A DNA stretch of 64,000 bases from Plenodomus lindquistii (taxonomy: Eukaryota; Ascomycota; Dothideomycetes; Pleosporales; Leptosphaeriaceae): assembly GCA_025504975.1 (NCBI GenBank), contig JANUWI010000009.1, forward strand, positions 372,001 through 436,000, in the 5' to 3' direction. Under the pieces are notes generated by a model that saw nothing but the letters and a program-made list of their open reading frames with translations, was not told where the DNA came from and searched no databases. Both the position numbers and the translations under genes were made by a program. This document shows, piece after piece, positions 9,687 through 19,247 of this stretch (its first letter is position 1; each line of letters opens with the position of its first letter).

Positions 9687-10448
9687 ATGTTCAACCTCAC
9701 GTTTCTACTGCCACGCAAGTCACGTTTCATCGACAAAGGCACCGAGATAGTCTTCGCCAATCCAAGTCAAAATAGCCGTGCAACGCATTGCCCAATCTGC
9801 TGCGGACGATTCACACCACACGTAGAACGTCTGCGCATCACAAAATGCGGACATGTCGTTTGCACAACGTGTCTTGCCGTCTGGCTAGATTCATTCAACA
9901 CCTGTCCTACCTGCAACAAACGAGTCTATCGTGGTCCACCTGCCCAGCATAGCTTCATCGGAGAGTTGGAATGGCACGAAGAAGTCGATGACCCGGAGGA
10001 AACGGCGGAGCGCGCTTTCGAAATCAAAATGCGATTACCAGACAAATCAACGTTCTATGGCTCAGGGCTCCAGCACTACAAAGAGCACATGTTCACGGAC
10101 GTGCGCAGAGCCTCACTCGATAACGCCGTCTGCTCCATTTGTCTTGAATCCCTGTTTCCTGATATCTACGGCCAGGTCAGAGTGATCAAGGCATGCGCGC
10201 ATTTATTTCACAATATTTGCTTAGGCGCGTGGCTAGGAGGATACAACACGTGCCCAGTTTGTCGGGCAAGACTGTTCACAAGAGAGCGCCAGAGGACAAT
10301 GGTGGAAGAGCTGGCTTACAACCCGTACTATCTCCCACACTTAGGCGACACCAGGGAGAGGTCTCACATGGATGTGCTGATGTTGGTGTTGGTTATGGCG
10401 AGGGTGCAAGCCTATAGAGAGGCACATGGTCGGGAATTCGTATACTAG
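9687..10448 (+). CDS. Protein with two RING fingers (putative E3 ligase)
   Basis: A single exon encodes 253 residues. The first RING (about residues 35-77) reads CPICCGRF..., CGHVVCTTCLAVW, then CPTC. The second (about 149-195) reads CSICLESLF..., ACAHLFHNICLGAW, then CPVC, a RING-H2 arrangement. Both rings show a complete zinc-binding set. A helical, acidic linker (EEVDDPEETAERAFEIK) separates them. There is no membrane segment or other domain. Substrate and E2 partner are unknown. It does not look like an RBR ligase, because there is no IBR domain between the rings. Its neighbours give no clue to its job. Confidence 0.82.
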   Translation: MFNLTFLLPRKSRFIDKGTEIVFANPSQNSRATHCPICCGRFTPHVERLRITKCGHVVCTTCLAVWLDSFNTCPTCNKRVYRGPPAQHSFIGELEWHEEVDDPEETAERAFEIKMRLPDKSTFYGSGLQHYKEHMFTDVRRASLDNAVCSICLESLFPDIYGQVRVIKACAHLFHNICLGAWLGGYNTCPVCRARLFTRERQRTMVEELAYNPYYLPHLGDTRERSHMDVLMLVLVMARVQAYREAHGREFVY

Positions 10449-10790
10449 CGATGCTAACGAAGTTGGTGACATTGGTAGCAGAGAGCAAGCTTATGACATC
10501 GGACGATGGGCTGGGGAAGAAGTTCAAATGTAACATCGGGATCCTTGAATTCGAATTACAGGATGTTTGCACGCCGGGTGGCACCCCTTTCTGAGTTTGA
10601 CGAATCAGCAGGCTAGTCTAACCCAGATGCAAGCAGCAATTCGTCATGTATACAATATTGATAATATCGCTGCTCTTAGTGTGCAGACTCGTCCTGCTCT
10701 GTGTTCCATCACGGCTTACCCAATCCAGTCAAGGCCCGAAAAAGTCTGAGCACCTCGTTGGTTGGACCTGCATGAACAAGGGCCACACTC
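10449..10790. other. Intergenic before the GNAT gene
   Basis: No gene is supported. It includes the leader of the acetyltransferase gene. Confidence 0.4.
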
Positions 10791-11297
10791 ATGCATCACC
10801 AGCCTCCCATGTCGCCCTGGACGATATCCTCTGTTACCCCAGACACCGTCAACGAAGCCGTCGAATTCGTCAATAATGCGCGTCAGCAAATGTTCCCGGA
10901 GCTCTGCGCACAGCTCGACAAAGACGTTGCGCGCTGGGTACAATCTGGCCACTTTCTGACAGCGCGCAAAGGCAAAAAGATCATCGCTACCATTGGATAT
11001 GTGCCATATGATCACCGGTTTCCGCAATTAGACTACCGGGACTTGAAGGTTGTGGAAGTTGTAAGACTCTTCGTGCTTCCTGAGTACCGGCGGTGTGGAC
11101 TGGCTGCGGCGCTGTTTAGCGATTTGAAGAAGCGGGCTGTGAAGAAGGGTGTTGACTGTTTGTATCTGCACACGCATCCATTCTTACCGGGTGCGATAAG
11201 ATTCTGGGAGAAGTGTGGGTTCACGATTGTGAATGTGGAGAATGACCCAGTCTGGAAGACTACGCACATGCAATTGGGACTGAGCCGATCAGGGTGA
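10791..11297 (+). CDS. GNAT family N-acetyltransferase
   Basis: A single exon encodes 168 residues, the usual size for a lone GNAT domain. The acetyl-CoA binding signature is clear: the beta-4 strand VVEVVRLFVLPEYR runs into RRCGLAAALFSDL (Q/R-x-x-G-x-A type) near residues 95-118. A typical late motif, YLHTHPFLPGAIRFWEKCGF, follows with the conserved aromatic-Glu-Cys-Gly-Phe. Such enzymes acetylate small amines or protein N-termini and lysines. The sequence does not tell which. A second in-frame ATG six codons later is also possible as start. Confidence 0.87.
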   Translation: MHHQPPMSPWTISSVTPDTVNEAVEFVNNARQQMFPELCAQLDKDVARWVQSGHFLTARKGKKIIATIGYVPYDHRFPQLDYRDLKVVEVVRLFVLPEYRRCGLAAALFSDLKKRAVKKGVDCLYLHTHPFLPGAIRFWEKCGFTIVNVENDPVWKTTHMQLGLSRSG

Positions 11298-11738
11298 GCC
11301 TGAACTATACGATCTTGAACATGTGACTCTGTTCATGCGCCTCTGCAAACTCATATCGCGTAGAAGATTTTAGGTACGCGGAAGAGTCACGGGCCTGGTC
11401 GACCACACATTGACATCTCCATAGCCTTAATATGAGGAGCCAGGTAGCCCACAAGCCACGTCTTTCGAACGCTGCATGATGCATACGGTATTCGCAGGCA
11501 CAATAACTATCCCAAGAAGTGGAAAGGCCACCATTATCACCCGATGACTCCAGCTTTCGCCTCGCAAACGGTCAACATTATACGCGCCACGCGGCTATTG
11601 AACAATAGCAAACGACTAAAATTTGGGTTGCGCAAATGTCCAGCAGTAAATTATTCACTCGTCACCTGCATCATTATACTCAACTTCTGTTCCCACAGAG
11701 TATTGGTGGGCTATTCCTCGACCACAGCGATCCAGAAG
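11298..11738. other. Intergenic before the RING gene with an internal stop
   Basis: AT-richer than its surroundings. The frame upstream of ATG 11739 stays open to 11544 but has no earlier good start, so I treat it as 5' leader. Confidence 0.4.
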
Positions 11739-13868
11739 ATGGTAGACTACGACAGAATTCCCAGCGACGGTGAACCGCTTTCACCGCACTCCCCACCGTT
11801 ATCTCCAGCGCTGTCAATATCGAGTCACCATAACGAGGCCATGCAAACAGGGTATGGACCTGAGACAGAACTGGCCACGCGTTACACCTTCATCAGCCAC
11901 GACTTCGACTTCGATGACTATTCTGAGGACCCCCCAACATTGCAAACTGACTATGTCGAAGACACAGATCATGTTCACGACTCCGACCACGACATGGTTT
12001 CCTCCATGAGCGGCATCCCAGAATAGGGTGCCTTGCCTGATCTCCAGATCTTATGGGTCAGAGTGGCGGATATTCTTGAAATCCAATGCTTCGGTACCAA
12101 CGAGGGCAGCCTGGTGTCCTGGGGCCCCACAGAGCAAGACTCGATATTGTACTACAGCTCCGCCACGCACGAGTCGTCGCTTCACGCCAGACTCAACGGA
12201 ACCTGTCTTGGAGATGTAGTCACTTGTATATATGAAGCCTCGAATCAGGAGCACAATATACCGGAGAATGTTCGTGCGTTCAATCGACGATCCTCGCAAG
12301 AGGACCGGGTCACGAGCGATGAAGAACTCACAGGAAGCGACACAAACTTCTTGGATTACGCCGAAGACGACACCGAAGGGCATCATATGGACATGGATAT
12401 AACCTGGGGTGACGAATTCGAGGAGAGCATAACCGATGGTGCTACCGAAGCCATCGATTGGCAGACCCCATCTGCGATCCATGGTATCAAACTTGTCAAT
12501 CCTTTTCCTCCTGACATTGAAGATGAGGTTCTTGGGAGAATCGAAGGTGCACCACTATCTTGGCGCATGTTCGGCAGCAATATTGAAGTCCGTCACGCCG
12601 AACTGGGCAGTGCGGTTGTCTACGATTCGACCCGCAGTGTTGACAGTTTCCTCGAGGATTGTGTTCGCGACATCCCGCTCGGTGTCATTCTGGCACATAT
12701 CTACCGCCAAACGGGCAAAGAGTACCGCATGCCGCACGTTTTGCATGACTTTTTAGACGACGTTGCTGCTGTTTCTGTTTCTGTTCCTGACGCACGAGGA
12801 CCCACAGATCGGGGAGCAGAGAATCGCTACATTGTCGGGGATAATGCCGATATCCCACCGCTGAACTTCTCAAGGATTTCATCAACTTCGAGCGAGTACT
12901 CAGAAGTCTCAGAGGGCCATATGGTAGATTTGGACGATGACGTATGGTTCAGTGTGTTGCGTTCAGTATCTGATTCACACGACAACGAAAACTCACAAAG
13001 CCCACATGCTTCGGATATTCCACAAACGCTATACTTGACGGCCTACGGCCATACAAGTCCAATGTCTTCGTATAACACCACAGCTCTCGGCGGACCATAC
13101 GATGTAGATTTCGGATACTCTCCACACTCTCCGAGTTTCCAAGTCACCAGTCCTGGGTATTGGAATGCTGAAGATGAGCTCTCAAATACTTCTGCATTTC
13201 GAGCTGCTTCTCCTGGAAATTGGGACTTTGAAGACGAGCCTCAAGACACGACCTACACAGACGCTTCTCCTAATATGTACTTGCGCAGCGGCAGCCCCAT
13301 CAGTCTAAGTCTCAGTTCCTCTTCCCGCAGCGACAACGAGCGGAGACAATCACAAGAAGCTGGAATTGCCGCAGCATCTCCTCCGCCACTATCAGAACGC
13401 CGACTTCCCACACAATACAGTGTGTACGACAGAGTCGCCGAAACACAGCGCACGCGCTCAATGAACAATCATACCGCCCATGCGCCGCTCGCACCACACT
13501 CATACAGTACTCCTGTCTACCTCCGCAGCATCGAAGACTTCACAACAAACCACGTCATCCCGCTCTTTCCATGTCACCCTCTATATCCAGCGCCCGGAAC
13601 TACGTGCGCAATCTGCTACGAACCGTTTCACGATGCACATACGCCAGTTGCTATCGTCAACGTCGAAGGCTGCAAGGGGCACATGTTTGGGTATCAGTGT
13701 CTGCGGCAGAATCTGAGTGCGGGAACACTGGCGAGCAACAAGTGTCCAATGTGCCGCACAATGTGGTTCGGGGCTTCGAGGGGAGAGATTGCGCATGTGG
13801 AGGAGGAGTGGAGGGATGTTGGCGAGGCAGAAGGAAGGGCTTTGGCGAACTCGGAGATGGATGTTTAG
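11739..13868 (+). CDS. RING finger protein gene with one in-frame TAG
   Basis: One frame runs from ATG 11739 to 13868, broken only by a TAG at 12024..12026. The upstream part is 95 codons and the downstream part 613. The C-terminus (about 50 residues, 13606-13770) is RING-like: CAICYEPF, then a longer loop, GHMFGYQCL and CPMCRTMW. The middle holds two diverged copies of one module (around 12110-12280 and 12560-12770), each with L-G-V-[VI], then IY and a following E-[HY]-x-[IM]-P. The rest is acidic and Ser-rich. The TAG could lie in a cryptic 54-nt intron (GTTCAC at 11973 to ATAG at 12026, in frame), be a nonsense mutation, or be read through. The intron donor is poor. Function is unknown; ubiquitin ligase activity is inference. 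Confidence 0.62.
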
Positions 13869-14077
13869 GGAAGAGATGCGACATACATAGCTAGACAGAG
13901 CCGGTGTAGGCCTCAAAGTGTATCAAGACATTTCTTGCACGGTCCTTTTTGATGATTGATATTAACTACAGATACCGAGAAATAGCCCAACAGTATGATA
14001 GCTCCTCTAAGCTCCCGAAATAGCTGTATATCTATTCCGCGTCAGACCTACGATTCCAAACTGTGTAGAGCGCATAC

Positions 14078-14530
14078 CTAGTGGAGGAGCGCATCGAAGT
14101 CGCATTTGACATCGTCTCTAGCTAGGATCACAATATGCTCCAAGGCCTGCTCTAAATTGGTTTGTATACCATTCACATCTCCTTCCCAGGTAATGCTGTG
14201 AATCTTTGCACTCGCGCCGCTGTCGTTACTTGCTCTTGGGGCAATGTGAAGGATGTAGATCTCCTCTCCTACAAAGTATCGAATAACGTGGATAGAAATG
14301 TTGCTATTTTCATCCTCAATCAGCCAAGCATATTTATCGTCCAGGTTTCGGGGTCTGAAACCAGCTTTGAGCTTTTCCACATCAGAATCGCTAATCGCCA
14401 GATCCAAGGGCGCTGTGAGAGGCTTCTTCATGGGCTTGACCAATTTGCGCTCGTATGTATTTAAAAGCCATCTGTCCCAAAATTCGTCATCCTTCTCCAC
14501 ATCGCTGTCTGCGTTGTCGTCCGACGTCAT
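14078..14530 (-). CDS. Small acidic protein, unknown
   Basis: A single exon encodes 150 residues starting MTSDDNADSDVEKDD. The middle reads like a folded alpha/beta domain (YAWLIEDENSNISIHVIRY, VGEEIYILHIAP), and the C-terminus is helical (TNLEQALEHIVILARDDVK). I do not recognise the family. The open frame on an otherwise stop-rich strand and its even composition argue that it is real. It stands at the edge of a region with a decayed gene, so a lineage-specific origin is possible. Confidence 0.6.
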   Translation of the reverse strand: MTSDDNADSDVEKDDEFWDRWLLNTYERKLVKPMKKPLTAPLDLAISDSDVEKLKAGFRPRNLDDKYAWLIEDENSNISIHVIRYFVGEEIYILHIAPRASNDSGASAKIHSITWEGDVNGIQTNLEQALEHIVILARDDVKCDFDALLH

Positions 14531-15422
14531 CCTGGAATTTTATATGTGCAAATTCGCTGTAATAATGATTCAAATGGTAAGGTTCGTAGGTGCCGATGTG
14601 TCTTCTCGATTGGTCTCAGGAGTCGGGTGAAGGCGCGGTTCGACTTGAGGAGGAGAAAAGGAATTAAGAATTGAATTCTAGCAATGGGGGTGGGGCGGTG
14701 CTGAATATATAGGCTGCAGTACCACAGTCTCCAGGGCTGCTGCCTAGAATCGTGGGCCAGTTGACATCAGCGTCTAGTTAGAACACATGTAGCTACCTCC
14801 ATATATGGCATTAAAGCCCGTGTTAATACTCGAAGAATACCAAGGGAAAATTTAGGATCTTCATATTAGCTCTAGAATCATGCTAGTTACGTCAAGCTCT
14901 TGATTTCTAGTCTGCACAAGATGTCAAAACCCAACCAGACCATGCTAGGAGACGCGCTCAGACATGGTGTATCATGATACACTATCACGGAACAAGAAGA
15001 ACACTGCTGTATATTGATTGAAGTGGCCGAAATTGGTAACAAGCTTAGGTTATACAGTCTTGATTCCAACCTAGCGTCGTAAAGCTTATGTATGTGAAAC
15101 GACTACACCCCCTAGCTACTCTAGACACTATCCGTTTGCAAAGAGTCAGATACAGCTAATGTTGTAGACACTTCTGTATGTCGGCGTCAATAGCGTTATA
15201 ATGGAACAGGCAGTCAGCGTCATTTCCGCACATCGCATTCAAGAACAAAAACGTGAAAAGCTTCTTCATTACATACAAGCGTTGAGCGTGGCCCATCAGC
15301 GAGAAGCTGGTTCGGTGATAAAATTGTCAAGACGGTAGCCATATGCGTTAACCAGAATATAGTTCTAGATTGGAGGGTGGGTTGATTCGGGCTTGATAAT
15401 TCCGTGAGGAAGCTTAGCAGCC
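14531..15422. other. AT-rich gene-free stretch
   Basis: About 0.9 kb, richer in A/T and TA dinucleotides than the coding parts, without a supported gene. It borders the decayed zinc-finger gene and may be decayed sequence as well. Confidence 0.45.
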
Positions 15423-17297
15423 CTACGCTGGTACGTTTTTTGCAAGTAACTTAGACAGTATATCATGTAACAGAATATGATTTGCGAAATGACTGTAGTT
15501 GTCCACTAGAAGTATAATGATATCTACTACGGCTACCAGTTTGCCCTCACCGTCAGGTGCGTTGCCATCACATTGAGCCCTGAGCAAGCTGTTCTCTGCG
15601 AGCACGCGCGCGCGTTCCTGCTGACCCTGGCAAATACAATGTCACACTTGAATTTAATAGCCCCTCATCGCCTAAGTAACGAGATCATACGTACAAACAC
15701 CGCGAAATTTGTGCGAGACTTTCCATCTCATGAATGCATTTGACAATTGATTGTGAGCTTGACAACGGATATTTCCTCAGCTCTTCACATTTCTTAGACC
15801 CCTCTGTGTCGTGATAAGCAATGTGAAGGCCTATAACAATCTCTCGCACGTTATCAAGGAGTGTACCGAGGACTAATGCATTTAAACCATGTATCCTATC
15901 ATGGACGCGGGAGGACAAAGGTAGACAATGTACATTGTGTTTCCCTTTCGTAGCAGCCCCGGTCCTCAGAGGTCGATCAGGTTTTCAACCTCTGCTGACA
16001 GGATCCAATCGACAATCTCGAGGTCCATCAAGTGGACTTCTGACGAGAACTTACAATCTCGCGCATTGACCCTCTTATACGAGACGATTTGACAGTGGTG
16101 GCTGCGGTAACACAGCAAATCCCGGCAGGCGCCCCCAGCCTTACGTGATACCTGGAGCAGCTTTTACTGCATGCACCTTCGGATATCGGCCTTGAATGGA
16201 TTTTGATTGTAGCGGCAATGACTAATGCATCTGAATGAGGTGTCTTATCGTAGAGGCGTGAGAACAAAGATAGACACTTTGCGTTGTCTGAATGCTCTGG
16301 AACATTCTGAGTCGACTCAGGCTCGTCCACATCCTCTTCTTTGACGTTTATCTATGTGAAATCAATCAAATTTCCAATTTCCATACCCATCTGCTGATTC
16401 ACAATCGTCTCGTTCTCCTCTGCAACGACCCAATCATCAATCTCGAGTTTCACATAATGCACGTTCTTTGGGAATTTACAGTGCGGCGAATTGCCCTTCT
16501 TGCAGCTAGCGATTTGGCAAACGTGCCCTTGTTAACACGATCGATCACGGCATGTACCCCTGGCCTTGCATGGCTGTTGGAACAACTTGTGTTGGAGGCA
16601 TCTTAGCATGTCGGGCTTGACGGGATGGTAATCAAAAGGGCAACCGCTGAACTGCTCGCAGGCTCCAGCAAGGTGGAACGAGTACAAAGCTTCCTGGAGA
16701 GTCGAAGGTGGTTGTATTCCGCCATTTGGCTGGATGTTGGTATATTATAGTGGATATCAATACGGTGACCAGTGCAGTTGATTGGGATGCGGTTCAAGAT
16801 CGGAGGATGGAAGGACGGCTGCGAGCGGACACCGTGTATGGTCTTGGGGAGATTTCCGTAAGAGATTGAAGTAATTCTGCCGGGATTGGCACCATGTTGA
16901 GGTTGCTGTAGCTACGCAGGATTAGTTGCATGTAATATAAGCATAGTGTGATATTGTACTAACCTCGCGATCAAGGTCTGTGATATAGGATTCTTCGTCG
17001 CCGTTGCGTTTGCTTTCGGTTGCACATGCTCTGTTCGGGCTGCGATTGCTCTTTAATTAGTTGTATTTCTCAAGCAGCTGAGCGTATTGCGCCCGGAGTG
17101 TCTGCAAGTCTTGATTGCTTCTCTCCTCGTTGATTCTGGACCTGTTATACGCCAATTCGCAGTCAAGCGTAGCAGCCTATGATCATGATCAGCAACGTCA
17201 TGTGATGTTGACACTCCAGCAGACTTACCTTGAGCACATTGAATGGCTCTTTCTTGTCCTGCATGCCTGCGATAGATCTATACGGCCCGCCAGCCAT
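15423..17297 (-). pseudogene. Decayed CCCH zinc finger gene with partial tandem duplication
   Basis: Read on the minus strand. It begins MAGGPYRSIAGMQDKKEPF (17229..17297), then a 52-nt GTAAGT intron, then a coiled-coil exon that hits TAA at 17058..17060; the same frame continues coding-like beyond it. Farther on, a zinc-finger exon near 16690-16390 reads CEQFSGCPFDYHP, then C-x5-C-x4-C with a TAA (16532..16534) at the next residue, then GHVCQIASC and CKFPKNVH. That is two CCCH-type fingers. A second, more diverged finger copy follows (about 16190-15985) with TAA at 16164..16166 and some cysteines lost. An intact-looking helical part (15918-15423) follows, with an intron ending GCCAG. Copy 2 lacks the first half of the gene. 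Three stops and a frame change make a working protein unlikely. Confidence 0.6.
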
Positions 17298-17495
17298 TTG
17301 TCTGCGATTCTTCGCACGAATAAGAGAAGCTATGTGGATTTCTAAGGTCTTGTGGAAGAAGGGAGGTTGCGCAGGTTTGAAGAATTTTGTACCGTGGTGC
17401 CAAGACCTTTGTTTGCATGTTGAAAAAGAGGAAAGAGCACTGTAACACGTGGAACCGAAGGACGACTCGGCCCGCTTCTGTTTTCAATTGGTAAT

Positions 17496-18287
17496 CTATG
17501 GCTGATACTCCATTGACGGGATAAGAGCAATGCTCTGCTTGATTTCACCGAGTACGGCGCGATGGTATAGCCCTTCACCCTGACGCTCGACCACCTCCCA
17601 GTCGCCGTCTTCACCCGTGATCTGCTCCCATTCTTCGTCACATTCGAGGTCTACAATCTCGAACTCTTGTGTCGTCTTTTCGAGGCTGTCTTTGCGCATT
17701 TCCTTGGCAGAGCACTTTTGCTCTGTAGCCTCTAGCGCAGCCCAGCTCTTCTGCGTTGCCCGTTCACTAAAATCATTCGGGAAGTAAACCAGCTTTGAAG
17801 GATGACCCATGGTACCGAGACGGACGAATGCACTGTCCAATGCTTCACGATGGATCTTGGGGTCGTCGAAGTGGCGACGTGGCCGACGCGTTTTCTCTTT
17901 ATCACGGGATGCTTTCGTGGACGCGGGTGTGCTGTGCTCTCTTGGTGTTGCTGATTGCGATGAGGAGCCTTCGGTTAAATGGCCTTCCATTGTTTGCCAG
18001 CCGTTTTTCACTTTGTGTATCAGATCCTCCATTACCGTTGATGCTCGATCTGGGAGTTGCTTGAGTAGAATGGCCTCGGCTAGATCGTCAGAATGATCTG
18101 GACTGTCAGGCAAGCGTGGCGCAGGAGACCCCTGAGAGTTCCTCATGCGCTTGATCGGTTTATTGAGACGACGTGGAGGGGACAGGGGCAAAGTGTGTGT
18201 TGGTGATGTTTCGCAGCTCTCCTGATGGAAACGGTCCATTGGGCGGCCCAAGACTGCTGTGGGTATGCGAGCTTCTTCTGGATTCAT
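17496..18287 (-). CDS. Disordered charged protein, unknown
   Basis: A single exon from ATG 18287 encodes 263 residues. The N-terminal half is Pro/Ser-rich (SPPRRLNKPIKRMRNSQGSP). A short helical piece, AEAILLKQLPDRASTVMEDL, precedes a basic stretch, KEKTRRPRRHFDD. The C-terminal half is acidic and Trp-containing (DLECDEEWEQITGEDGDWEVVE). I recognise no domain. The long open frame with codon use like its neighbours supports a real gene. Confidence 0.62.
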   Translation of the reverse strand: MNPEEARIPTAVLGRPMDRFHQESCETSPTHTLPLSPPRRLNKPIKRMRNSQGSPAPRLPDSPDHSDDLAEAILLKQLPDRASTVMEDLIHKVKNGWQTMEGHLTEGSSSQSATPREHSTPASTKASRDKEKTRRPRRHFDDPKIHREALDSAFVRLGTMGHPSKLVYFPNDFSERATQKSWAALEATEQKCSAKEMRKDSLEKTTQEFEIVDLECDEEWEQITGEDGDWEVVERQGEGLYHRAVLGEIKQSIALIPSMEYQP

Positions 18288-18554
18288 TTTGAATGGCACA
18301 TTGTGATGATGGAAGGAATGCCTGACTTCTAGGTACGCAATAAACTTAACGGAGAGGGGGGCTTGCTTGTTATTTAATAGCTGGTGGTCAATGTTGGTAG
18401 CCTAATGCAGGCAATGCATGAGGTCCCCTACCCAACGGTCCCCAGATCCATGGTAAAGTAATTCTTCAATAGATGCATTCAGGATGGGAGGTAGCATCCC
18501 GACCTGATACTTGCCTTTCGTACAATCTGTAGTCAAATAAACTACAATCTTATC

Positions 18555-18977
18555 TTATAGTCGTGTAAGGTCCGCATCAATGCAGACCAGTAAAGTAGCC
18601 GTGTAGTGCTGCAGGCCATGTTGATTTCCAGCCAACGTGATGTGGAGATGATAAAGCAGGGCCGCCAGAATCTGATGTGATGAAAGAAATGTTGTTAGGT
18701 GTCTAATCGATAGATGCAACAAGCGAAGAAATGACAAAGACACGCCGGTGGTCAGTGTCGAGCGGCTACAAGCGACGATCTGAGGGATGTCTATCACGGG
18801 GTAGTAGGGCAAAACATCTTGACGTATTTTCAAAGAAACACGCGCATGGTGTGATAAGATAGCAACAGCGGATGAGATTTGGTCACTCGACGGTTCAGAC
18901 TCCGGCACGAGCAGTTCGTCTGAGCTACGGCGAGATGTGAGGCTGGCGGGTGGTGGGCTTGGCAGCGCACTGGCCAT
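18555..18977 (-). CDS. Possible small protein divergent from INCENP
   Basis: One open frame of 140 codons starts at ATG 18977. The N-terminus is Ser/Pro-rich (MASALPSPPPASLTSRRSSD) and looks coding; the second half (LSFLRLLHLSIRHLTTFLSS) is less convincing and may be intron or UTR. It shares a 270-base divergent promoter with INCENP. No family recognised. The real gene may have a different exon structure. Confidence 0.35.
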   Translation of the reverse strand: MASALPSPPPASLTSRRSSDELLVPESEPSSDQISSAVAILSHHARVSLKIRQDVLPYYPVIDIPQIVACSRSTLTTGVSLSFLRLLHLSIRHLTTFLSSHQILAALLYHLHITLAGNQHGLQHYTATLLVCIDADLTRL

Positions 18978-19247
18978 CGCGCCGTACGGCCCACTCCGAT
19001 TGTTTGGACTCGTCCCGCGTCACAACACTGAACGCCCAATTCCCACCAACACTGCGGCAGACCTCCGTGCAAAGCTCCTTCCACCTTTCACGCCGCTGCC
19101 AAAACACCCGTCGCGCTTCGACACGCTATGTTAAGCTAACTCGAACCCTCCACTCACTGTACCTGGATCGCGACTGCACCCCCCCGACGCGACGCGCCTT
19201 GATATTCAATATCATCTACTACCACTACCACCACGCACATCCTCACC

